DNA of 11,137 nt from Kitasatospora phosalacinea (GCF_000716545.1 NZ_JNWZ01000110.1:1-11137); one strand, 5' to 3'; positions 1 to 5,661 are shown, counted from the first letter of the stretch. Notes: generated by a model from the sequence alone, not told the origin. A program made the numbers and translations.

Positions 1-658
1 TCCGGATCCCACCCGAAGAAGTCACCTGGAACACGTGCCCCACCCCGTTCACCACCACCGACGACACCTGACCCGCCTGCACGGCCAGACCCGAAGGCGC
101 GTCGTCGACGATGTTCTTGTAGCGGTAGGCCTTGTAGTCGCCGTTGGGGTGGGAGTCGAAGTAGGCGGCGTTGATGGAGACGCCGGTGACGTGCTTCACG
201 GGGGTGGAGCCGAAGGAGTAGTAGGAGAAGGTGGTGTGGGCGGCGTCGTCCCACTTCTCGAACAGGATGACGTGGTCGTAGAAGCTGTCGAGGATGTCGC
301 CGGCCTTGAGGTCGCTGCGGGAGATCTCGGTGGTGTAGGCGCTGCCTGCGAGGCCCTGGGTGTTGGGGCCGTCGGCGAGGTGCCAGGCCATGTCCACGTA
401 GCCGCCGCAGTCGGTGCGGTAGTAGCGGCCGGAGGAGTCCGGGTAGTAACCGCCCTGGTCGTAGGCGATGGACTTGCCCAGCCAGTACTGGGCGCGCTGG
501 ATGACCTCGCTGCGGGTGATCTGGCCGCCGACGGAGGACGCGGCCTGGGCGGTGGTGGCGGTGGCGACCGTGGCGGCGGTGGTGGCGATCGCACCGGAAG
601 CGGCGATCGCGGCGGCCAGTGCGACGCGGACGAGCTTGGAGCTGCGGGCAGAAGGCAT
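1..658 (-). CDS. Secreted NlpC/P60-type (C40-like) cysteine peptidase, C-terminal end outside the window
   Basis: Partial gene read from ATG at 658 towards position 1, 219 codons visible. It has a long Ala/Thr-rich signal peptide (residues 1 to about 39, ending AQA) and then an NlpC/P60-like domain (about 45-186). The likely nucleophile is Cys84 in TDCGGYV and the likely partner is His129 in YDHVILF; the third polar residue is not clear. Known family members cleave peptide bonds in peptidoglycan stem peptides or are amidases acting outside the membrane, so a role in the cell wall is inferred. From about residue 187 a new domain starts, with VVVNGVGHVF resembling one blade of a PLL/tachylectin-like propeller, and it is cut by the window edge. 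AAGGAG at 668-673, 9 nt before the ATG, supports the start. Codon choice changes sharply at the domain junction (see findings). The gene lies downstream of the small secreted-peptide unit but is probably transcribed separately, since the gap is 238 bp. Confidence 0.8.
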   Translation of the reverse strand, partial: MPSARSSKLVRVALAAAIAASGAIATTAATVATATTAQAASSVGGQITRSEVIQRAQYWLGKSIAYDQGGYYPDSSGRYYRTDCGGYVDMAWHLADGPNTQGLAGSAYTTEISRSDLKAGDILDSFYDHVILFEKWDDAAHTTFSYYSFGSTPVKHVTGVSINAAYFDSHPNGDYKAYRYKNIVDDAPSGLAVQAGQVSSVVVNGVGHVFQVTSSGGIR

Positions 659-667
659 GGCGGAGTT

Positions 668-673
668 CTCCTT
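668..673 (-). promoter_or_regulatory. Ribosome binding site of the NlpC/P60-like gene
   Basis: AAGGAG on the minus strand, 9 nt ahead of the ATG at 658. It fixes the start against the neighbouring out-of-frame possibilities. Confidence 0.8.
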
Positions 674-896
674 GTGACGGGTTCGAAGAAGGTGAAGTGG
701 CGCGGCGGTCGCGCGGAATGACTCGACTGGCGTTGGTGGACGGCTGTCCTGCAGGAACAGCGGTCGGTGCGCAGGGCGCGGGCAGCTCCTGCCGGGGCCG
801 GGTGGCAGGGTGGCGGATCCTGCGGGGCCGGGTGAGCCGTGGTGGCGTGGTGTCAGTTGCGGGTTCGCGGGCGGCGGGTGGGCCGGTGGGCGGGGT

Positions 897-1193
897 TCAG
901 CGGGCGTCCGGGGCCGGGGCGTGGTAGCGGCGGTTCAGCAGGGGCGAGTTGCGGTGGCCGCGGGTGAGCAGGGTGTGCGCGGTGTCGACGGAGGTGGAGG
1001 GGCCGTCGTCGGGGTGGCGGGTGAGGAGGTAGAGCAGGAGGTCGATCCGGTCGTCCTGGCTGCGGGCGGTGATGTGCTGGAGTGCGTCACCGGGCAGGGC
1101 GTGGGCCCACAGGATCCCGACGACCTCGCTCGCCTCCCGTGCCGGGACGGGGCCGGGCTCTCTGCGCCGCAGGCTGGCGTAGACGACGTCCAA
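897..1193 (-). CDS. Unknown small protein (98 aa), TTG start, coupled to the secreted peptide gene
   Basis: I do not recognise the family. The protein is hydrophilic and probably helical. It has no signal peptide or membrane segment, and has an EVVGILWAHALPGDALQHI stretch (about residues 22-40), a Leu-rich DDRIDLLLYLLTRHPDD stretch (about 47-63) and a basic, Pro-containing tail. The reading frame has no ATG or GTG near its beginning; the only usable start is TTG at 1193, 7 nt after the stop of the upstream peptide gene, with no strong Shine-Dalgarno site beyond GGGGCTGA. That spacing points to translational coupling. Codon usage is strongly C/G-ending, as in the real genes around it, and the opposite-strand frames look like shadows. 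Its position behind a secreted peptide and opposite a LuxR-type regulator suggests a role in the same local circuit; this is inference. Confidence 0.6.
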   Translation of the reverse strand: MDVVYASLRRREPGPVPAREASEVVGILWAHALPGDALQHITARSQDDRIDLLLYLLTRHPDDGPSTSVDTAHTLLTRGHRNSPLLNRRYHAPAPDAR

Positions 1194-1200
1194 GGGGGTG

Positions 1201-1347
1201 TCAGCCCCAGCCGAGGCTGCCGTCGGCCACGGTCGCGGTGTGGGCCGGGGCGTCGGAGGCGAGGGCGGTGACCGCGGCGGGGGCGGCGAACAGGGCGGTG
1301 AGGGCGAGGGCGGTGACCGCGGCGGCCTTGACCAGACGGGTGCGCAT
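1201..1347 (-). CDS. Small secreted peptide precursor (48 aa)
   Basis: The frame is open further upstream, but ATG at 1347 is preceded by AGGAG (1358-1362) and begins with an ideal signal peptide, so I place the start there. The n-region is MRTRLVK, the hydrophobic core is about residues 8-30, and an ALA cleavage motif sits at 28-30. This would release an 18-residue peptide, SDAPAHTATVADGSLGWG. The mature part is short, has no Cys, and ends in a Gly/Trp motif (LGWG). It is divergent from a TrmB/LuxR-type regulator across a 396-bp control region and is followed after 7 nt by the 98-aa unknown gene. Export through Sec is likely. Use as a signalling peptide is a hypothesis from size and neighbourhood only; it could also be a surface-associated peptide or a non-functional small exported product. 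Confidence 0.65.
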   Translation of the reverse strand: MRTRLVKAAAVTALALTALFAAPAAVTALASDAPAHTATVADGSLGWG

Positions 1348-1357
1348 GTTCGTGGAT

Positions 1358-1362
1358 CTCCT
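1358..1362 (-). promoter_or_regulatory. Ribosome binding site of the secreted peptide gene
   Basis: AGGAG on the minus strand, 10 nt before the ATG at 1347. It decides between this start and the upstream in-frame start near 1458, which lacks such a site and would bury the signal peptide. Confidence 0.7.
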
Positions 1363-1558
1363 GAACGGTGGTGGCAGGTGGGTGGGTTCCGGTTCGGCGT
1401 CCCGCGGTTGGCGCCTGGCCCGGTTCGCCGCCCGGCTTGTCTCCCTGGCGGCGATCACCAGCTTCGCCTGCCGCGGAGCGCGCCGGAAGGCGTTCCGGGT
1501 GTCGCCAACCGGACTGTCCGGAAGCAGTCACGAATACATGTCCATGACAAGTCGGGGG

Positions 1559-1579
1559 CCGGAAAGCCCGTCTTTCCGG
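1559..1579. promoter_or_regulatory. Perfect 8-bp inverted repeat, candidate operator or hairpin
   Basis: CCGGAAAG (1559-1566), 5-nt centre CCCGT, then CTTTCCGG (1572-1579). It lies between the divergent peptide gene and the LuxR-type regulator, about 165 nt upstream of the regulator start. An operator for the dimeric LuxR-type protein is the natural guess. A transcription-attenuating hairpin is the alternative. Confidence 0.45.
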
Positions 1580-1743
1580 AGGAAGCGCACACCTGGCCCG
1601 GGAAGGAATTCGCCGGTCAAACCGGTCGAAGACGCCACCTGCGGGACGAAGTCGTCCTTGCGTGCGACTCCGGGCCGCTGGAATGATCCGTGAAGCTTCG
1701 TGCGCAACCGAGCGCACCGACCACACAATTCCCGGGGGGAACC

Positions 1744-2715
1744 ATGCTGGAGGCACTCGGCCTGTCCGAACGGGCCTGCCAGGTCTACCAGGCCATGCTC
1801 GACCGTCCCGGCGACGACATCGACGCCCTCGCCGCGCACTGCTCGCTCACCCCCGGCCAGGTCCACGACAGCCTCGACGAACTCGGCACCCTGATGCTGG
1901 TGCGCGCCTCCGCCGAACACCCCGGCCGGATGCGCGCCGTCGACCCCTCCATCGGCCTGGCCGACATGGTCGCCCGCCAGGAGGCCGACCTCGCCGCCCG
2001 GCAGGCCGCCCTCGCCGCCTCCCGCGCCGCCGTCACCCGCATGGTCGCCGACCGCGCCGAACACCGCGCCGCCCACGGCGAACGCCTGCTCGGCATCGAC
2101 GCCATCCAGCACCGCCTGGAACGAATGGGCCGCGACGCCACCCGCGAGGTCCTCAGCAGCCAGCCGGGCGTCCAACGCCCCGAGGACTTCGAGGCTTCCC
2201 GCCCCGCCGACAGCGAGGCCCTCGCCCGCCGCGTCACCATCCGCACCCTCTACCAGGACGCCAACCGCCACCACCCCCACGCCGCCCACTACGCCCACTG
2301 GCTGCTCGGCCAGGGCGGCGAGGTCCGCACCGCCCCCACCGTCCCCCAACGCGTCGTCATCGTCGACCGCACCCAGGCCCTGGTGCCCATCGACCCCGAC
2401 GACACCCGCAAAGGCGCCCTGCACGTCACCGAACCCGGCATCCTCACCGCCCTGCTCGACCTCTACGAACAGGCCTGGAACACCGCCGTCCCCCTCGGCG
2501 CCACCACCCCCGACGACCCCGCCACCGGACTCACCCCCACCGAACGCGAACTGCTGCGCCTGCTCGGAGGCGGCCTCACCGACGACACCACCGGCCAGCG
2601 CCTGGGCATCTCCGCCCGCACCGTCGGCCGCCACATGGCCTCCATCATGGAACGCCTCGGCGCCAGCAGCCGCTTCGAAGCCGGCATCAAAGCAGCCCAA
2701 CAAGGCTGGCTCTGA
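1744..2715 (+). CDS. TrmB-like / LuxR-type HTH transcriptional regulator
   Basis: A 323-residue protein with two DNA-binding regions. Residues about 1-65 (LGLSERACQVYQAMLDRPGD...) form a TrmB-like winged helix. Residues about 70-115 are an Ala/Arg/Glu-rich coiled-coil segment. A middle sensor-like region of roughly 150 residues follows, with no recognised ligand motif. Residues about 263-323 are a LuxR/GerE helix-turn-helix (LTPTERELLRLLGGG..., ISARTVGRHMASIMERLGA). A longer form from GTG at 1690 is possible, but GGGGGGA (1734-1740) just before ATG 1744 and the homology beginning at MLEALGLSE favour 1744. Codons are almost all C-ending. TrmB/LuxR-type proteins of this layout are common orphan regulators in streptomycetes. 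Here the divergent neighbour is a secreted peptide gene, so control of that gene, perhaps with feedback, is the likely role; the signal is unknown. Confidence 0.85.
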   Translation: MLEALGLSERACQVYQAMLDRPGDDIDALAAHCSLTPGQVHDSLDELGTLMLVRASAEHPGRMRAVDPSIGLADMVARQEADLAARQAALAASRAAVTRMVADRAEHRAAHGERLLGIDAIQHRLERMGRDATREVLSSQPGVQRPEDFEASRPADSEALARRVTIRTLYQDANRHHPHAAHYAHWLLGQGGEVRTAPTVPQRVVIVDRTQALVPIDPDDTRKGALHVTEPGILTALLDLYEQAWNTAVPLGATTPDDPATGLTPTERELLRLLGGGLTDDTTGQRLGISARTVGRHMASIMERLGASSRFEAGIKAAQQGWL

Positions 2716-2750
2716 CCTGATCGACACACTCGGCCCCACCCAGCGGGGAA

Positions 2751-2779
2751 CACCCGCAGCAAGCTTGCGGCAGCGGGTG
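2751..2779. terminator. Weak hairpin after the LuxR-type gene
   Basis: CACCCGC (2751-2757) pairs with GCGGGTG (2773-2779). The centre contains the palindrome GCAAGCTTGC (2759-2768). It begins 36 nt after the regulator stop and has no T-run, as is usual for actinomycete terminators. Function as a terminator is inferred from position. Confidence 0.35.
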
Positions 2780-2869
2780 CGCCACTGGCCGGCCCGAACG
2801 ATCCATCAGCGCCCTGGCCTTGCGGGCGGCCCCGGCACGCCTGCGGCGCCAGGGGCGCAACGGGAGCGG

Positions 2870-2916
2870 CCGGTCGCAGGAGCCGCCGCGAGGAGGGCGG
2901 TGGACCTTGCGACCGG
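2870..2916. terminator. Long two-stem hairpin between convergent regions
   Basis: CCGGTCGCA (2870-2878) pairs perfectly with TGCGACCGG (2908-2916). A nested CCGCC (2883-2887) pairs with GGCGG (2896-2900). There is no T-run on either side. It sits between the plus-strand LuxR-type gene and the minus-strand decayed gene, so it could act as a terminator for either side. Confidence 0.5.
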
Positions 2917-2917
2917 T

Positions 2918-3320
2918 TCAGGGGTCTGCTGCGAGGCTGGGCGGGTGGCGAGGATCTTCTCGTAGGAGATCAGGGCGTTTTCGGCGTGAGCACGGATGCT
3001 GTCCCACGCCTGGGCGTAGTCGGTGATCAACTCGGATGATCTGCTGGAGCCAGTGCTCGGCTTCGCGGAGTTCGCCGACCGCAGTGTGGTGGAGGTAGGG
3101 CTGAAGACGGCGGTGACGTCCGTGCTGGCCGGGTCGCCGGTGCCCCGGCAGTGGTTTGGCCAGGCTCCGGGAGCGGCCGTCGGCCGCGGCGCGGCGGCAC
3201 GAGCCCGCGTAGCAGGAGCCGGTCTCCGGCGAAGCGCGGGGGCCGTCCCGGGCGTACTTGACGGGCAGCACGGTGGCCTGCGGGAGCGGCTCCGACAGGT
3301 CTCGCGGCGGCCGGGCGGGC
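2918..3320 (-). pseudogene. Probable frameshift-broken gene of unknown function
   Basis: No single frame is open with gene-like sequence, but three adjoining minus-strand pieces look real and join well. From about 3310, one frame gives RDLSEPLPQATVLPVKYARD and continues to LAKPLP. From about 3150 the next frame gives DPASTDVTAVFS. From about 3098 the first frame returns with YLHHTAVGELREAEHWLQQI, and from about 3030 the second resumes with ITDYAQAWDSIRAHAENALI followed by SYEKILATRP. All pieces use C/G-ending codons, and the joined product is amphipathic and helical. One base missing near 3098 and one extra T near 3030 would restore the last two joins. I do not recognise the family. The 5' limit and the true stop are uncertain: one frame stops at 2918, just before a strong hairpin, while the other runs to 2806. 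Sequencing error is an alternative to decay. Confidence 0.4.
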
Positions 3321-3372
3321 GGTGGTGTGCGGGGCGCCGGTCCGCACCGCGGGGTGGCGGCGCGGCGCCGCG

Positions 3373-3708
3373 TCACGGTCCGGGTGGTCGGGCCGGGTCG
3401 TCCGCGTCGTCCAGTGCGCGCAGGCTGTGTTCCCCGCGGCGGCGGCGTTCCGGGAGGGATTGTTCCCACCAGGGGGTGCCCCGCTCGCCCAGGCCGAGCT
3501 TGGCGAGCTGTACCCGGGCGCGGGCGGCCTGCTCCGCTTCCCGGTCGTCGTCGATCCGGGCGAGTGCGCGGCGGGCCGTCATCAGGTGGTGGGTCAGCCG
3601 GTCCCGGGCCTCGTCCGGCACCTCGGGATCCGTCGCCCGCCAGTGCCGGCCGCCGATCACGACGTAGTGGCCGTCAGGGGTGTGTTCGACCTGCTCGTTC
3701 CTGGTCAT
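3373..3708 (-). CDS. Small conserved actinomycete protein, family often named 'biopolymer transporter Tol'
   Basis: A 111-residue soluble protein starting MTRNEQVEHTPDGHYVVIGG. The motif pattern (HTPDGHYVVIGGRHWRATDP at about 9-28, then an Ala/Arg-rich helix, then LGERGTPWWEQ at about 72-82) matches, from memory, a widespread streptomycete family that carries the database name 'biopolymer transporter Tol'. That name is not supported by anything in the sequence: there is no signal peptide, membrane helix or TolA/TolB repeat. The real function is unknown; the short domain followed by a charged helix looks like a small binding or regulatory protein. The start is ATG at 3708, the only good one in frame, with GGCGGG directly ahead. 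The gene is divergent from recQ across 116 bp. Confidence 0.75.
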   Translation of the reverse strand: MTRNEQVEHTPDGHYVVIGGRHWRATDPEVPDEARDRLTHHLMTARRALARIDDDREAEQAARARVQLAKLGLGERGTPWWEQSLPERRRRGEHSLRALDDADDPARPPGP

Positions 3709-3784
3709 CCCGCCATGGTCGCGTACCGGATGGCCGGGGGCGCGTCAGTTCGTCCCGGCGGGGTATTCGCAGGCCGTCACCGGA

Positions 3785-3804
3785 CCGGCCGGCGTGCCGG
3801 CCGG
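3785..3804 (+). promoter_or_regulatory. Perfect hairpin in the recQ leader
   Basis: CCGGCCGG (3785-3792), 4-nt loop CGTG, CCGGCCGG (3797-3804). It ends 10 nt before the recQ Shine-Dalgarno site. It could tune recQ translation, act as an operator in this divergent gap, or be a terminator for transcription arriving from upstream. Confidence 0.45.
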
Positions 3805-3814
3805 ATTCGAACTC

Positions 3815-3820
3815 AAGGAG
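3815..3820 (+). promoter_or_regulatory. Ribosome binding site of recQ
   Basis: AAGGAG, 4 nt before ATG 3825. It decides the start: the frame is open far upstream to 3258, but that part is Arg/Gly-rich shadow sequence over the minus-strand gene. Confidence 0.8.
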
Positions 3821-3824
3821 CGAC

Positions 3825-5573
3825 ATGGCCACTTCGTCGGCGCGGCGGCTGCGGGAGAGCGCGCGGGAGGTCTTCGGTTGGGAGCGGTTGCGGCCGGAAC
3901 AGCTGCTGGCGATGGAAGCGGTGATGGAACGGCGCGACACCCTGGTGGTGATGCCCACCGGAGCCGGCAAGTCGGCGGTGTACCAGGTGCCCGGGCTGCT
4001 GATACCCGGCCCGACGGTCGTGGTCTCCCCGTTGATCGCCCTCCAGCGCGACCAGGTGCAGGGCCTGCTGCGCCGGGCGGGGACGGACGCCGCCGCGGTC
4101 AACTCGACGCAGAACAGCCGGGAGAACGCGGCGGTGTGGGACCGGATCAGCGAGGGGGACGTCGACTTCCTCTTCCTGGCTCCCGAGCAGCTCGCCAAGG
4201 ACGAGGTGGTCGAGCAGCTCGCCGCCGCCGGACCGGCGCTGTTCGTCGTGGACGAGGCCCAGTGCGTGTCCTGCTGGGGCCATGACTTCCGGCCCGACTA
4301 CCTGCGGCTCGGGCAGGTCATCGACCGGATCGGCCGGCCGCCGGTGCTGGCCCTGACGGCGAGCGCCGCCGCGCCGGTGCGGGCCGACATCGTCGCCCGG
4401 CTCGGCATGCGCGACGTGCGCGAGGTGGTCACCGGCTTCGACCGGCCCAACATCCACCTGGAGGTGGTGCCGTTCCGGGACGCGGCGGCGAAGAAGCGAG
4501 CGGTGGTCGAGCGGGCGGCGGCCGAGCCCAAGCCGGGGCTGGTGTACGCGGCCACCCGGCGGGAGGCGGAGGAGTACGCGGCGGAGCTCGGGCAGCTCGG
4601 CTTCGACGCGGCGGCCTACCACGCGGGCCTGCCCGCCGCGGAGCGCGCCGCCGTCCACGACCGTTTCCTGGCGGGCGGGTTGGACGTGGTGGTGGCGACG
4701 TCGGCGTTCGGGATGGGCATCGACAAGCCGGACGTGCGCTTCGTGCTGCACGCGTCCGTCCCCGGCTCGCTGGACGCCTACTACCAGGAGATCGGCCGGG
4801 CCGGGCGGGACGGCGAGGCGGCCCGGGCGATCCTCGCCTACCGGCCGCAGGACCTCGGCCTGCAGCGGTTCTTCACGGCGGGCCGCCCGGACCCGGACAC
4901 CGTCACCCGGGTGGCGAGCACCCTGGCGGACCACGACGGGCCGGTCCACCCCGGCGACCTGCGGGCCGAGACCCGGCTGACGGCGAGCCGGCTGACCGCC
5001 GTGGTCAACCTGCTGGAGCAGGTCGGCGCGGTGACCACCACCGGGGAGGGCGACCTGGCGCCCACCGGTGGCGCCGACCCGGCGGACGCCGCCCGGCAGG
5101 CGGTCGAACTCGGCGACGCGCACCAGCAGTTGGAGCGTTCCCGGGTGGACATGATGCGCGGCTACGCGGAGACCGCCGGTTGTCGGCGCCGCTTCCTGCT
5201 GGGGTACTTCGGCCAGCCCCCGCAGGCGTCCGACACCGACTCCTGCGGCTCCTGCGACCGCTGCGAGGCGGCCGAACCCTCCCGGCAGGGGCCGATGGGC
5301 GGCCCCGCCGTCCTGGCGGGCACCGGCGGCCCGCTGCCCGGGCCGTCCGCCCCGGGCGACGGCCCGGCCGGGGGTCCGGCCGGGGGTCCGGCCGACCCGG
5401 CCGGGGACCGGCACCCGTTCGGGCCGGGCGCGCTGGTGCGGCACGAGCACTGGGGCGAGGGCGCGGTGATGAGCGAGGAGGACCGCCACCTGACGGTCCT
5501 GTTCGACAGCGTCGGCTACCGCACCCTGTCGCTGGACGTGGTGCGCGAGAACAACCTGCTCACCGTCCGCTGA
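3825..5573 (+). CDS. recQ: RecQ-family ATP-dependent DNA helicase with Tudor-like C-terminal tail
   Basis: A 582-residue superfamily 2 helicase, expected to unwind DNA 3'-5' in repair and recombination. Motifs in order: F17 and Q26 region (FGWERLRPEQLLAMEAVM), Walker A MPTGAGKS (43-50), motif II DEAQ (143-146) running into CVSCWGHDFRPDY (the RecQ aromatic loop), LALTASAAAP (175-184), motif V FGMGIDKPDVR (295-305) and motif VI QEIGRAGRDG (321-330). A zinc-binding cluster is formed by Cys453 and Cys474/477/480 (CGSCDRC). A winged-helix part is likely between motif VI and the zinc cluster. After a Gly/Pro-rich linker with 12-bp DNA repeats (about 5365-5388) comes a short domain (about 527-582, ALVRHEHWGEGAV... 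VLFDSVGYRTL) like the Tudor-like C-terminal tail of PcrA/Rep/UvrD. There is no HRDC domain. Motif II has Gln where most RecQ proteins have His. Confidence 0.93.
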   Translation: MATSSARRLRESAREVFGWERLRPEQLLAMEAVMERRDTLVVMPTGAGKSAVYQVPGLLIPGPTVVVSPLIALQRDQVQGLLRRAGTDAAAVNSTQNSRENAAVWDRISEGDVDFLFLAPEQLAKDEVVEQLAAAGPALFVVDEAQCVSCWGHDFRPDYLRLGQVIDRIGRPPVLALTASAAAPVRADIVARLGMRDVREVVTGFDRPNIHLEVVPFRDAAAKKRAVVERAAAEPKPGLVYAATRREAEEYAAELGQLGFDAAAYHAGLPAAERAAVHDRFLAGGLDVVVATSAFGMGIDKPDVRFVLHASVPGSLDAYYQEIGRAGRDGEAARAILAYRPQDLGLQRFFTAGRPDPDTVTRVASTLADHDGPVHPGDLRAETRLTASRLTAVVNLLEQVGAVTTTGEGDLAPTGGADPADAARQAVELGDAHQQLERSRVDMMRGYAETAGCRRRFLLGYFGQPPQASDTDSCGSCDRCEAAEPSRQGPMGGPAVLAGTGGPLPGPSAPGDGPAGGPAGGPADPAGDRHPFGPGALVRHEHWGEGAVMSEEDRHLTVLFDSVGYRTLSLDVVRENNLLTVR

Positions 5574-5598
5574 CCGGGCGGACGGCGGGCGGTTCGGG

Positions 5599-5661
5599 GC
5601 CGGGCGGGGGTTGGGCGGGAGCCGGGCGGGGGTTGGGCGGGAGCCGGGCGGGGGTTGGCGG
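5599..5661 (+). repeat. 22-bp tandem repeat, about 2.9 copies, G-quadruplex-prone
   Basis: Units at 5599-5620, 5621-5642 and a partial third at 5643-5661, identical where they overlap. Each unit carries GGGCGGGGG, then TTGGGCGGG, so the plus strand has many closely spaced runs of three or more G. It begins 26 nt after the recQ stop. Confidence 0.85.

Larger units (their letters stand above)
1348..1743. promoter_or_regulatory. Divergent intergenic control region, peptide gene / LuxR-type regulator
   Basis: This 396-bp stretch has no convincing gene; the open frames through it are shadows. It must hold promoters for both sides. It contains a perfect dyad at 1559-1579 and short CCGGTC direct repeats at 1613-1618 and 1622-1627. 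For the plus-strand gene, a weak promoter candidate is TTGCGT (1658-1663), 18 nt, AATGAT (1682-1687). No clear promoter hexamers were found for the minus strand. Confidence 0.5.
2716..2917. other. Non-coding stretch between convergent genes
   Basis: No believable gene here; the open frames are Arg/Ala/Pro/Gly-rich shadows. The only structure seen is the two hairpins listed separately (2751-2779 and 2870-2916). Confidence 0.5.

Noticed and set aside
35..721. 228-aa plus-strand frame at the left edge
   Set aside because: A Val/Gly/Asp-rich shadow of the secreted peptidase on the opposite strand.
744..760. Near-palindrome around CCTGCAGG upstream of the NlpC-like gene
   Set aside because: The arms are offset by one base and no promoter hexamers lie around it, so it is not strong enough to call an operator.
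1528..2739. 403-aa open frame on the minus strand opposite the LuxR-type gene
   Set aside because: It is a Gly/Ala/Val-rich mirror of C-ending codons on the other strand, a standard high-GC shadow with no recognisable domain.
3800..3815. tRNA T-loop-like GGATTCGAACTC
   Set aside because: No acceptor stem, anticodon arm or D arm around it. It is the spacer between the leader hairpin and the recQ ribosome binding site.
3258..3824. Long open plus-strand frame fused to the start of recQ
   Set aside because: The extra part is Arg/Gly/Ser-rich shadow sequence opposite a real minus-strand gene. AAGGAG and ATG 3825 mark the true start.
3813..5489. 558-aa minus-strand frame opposite recQ
   Set aside because: The composition (Arg/His/Pro/Gly repeats) is that of a shadow, and the opposite strand encodes a complete RecQ helicase.
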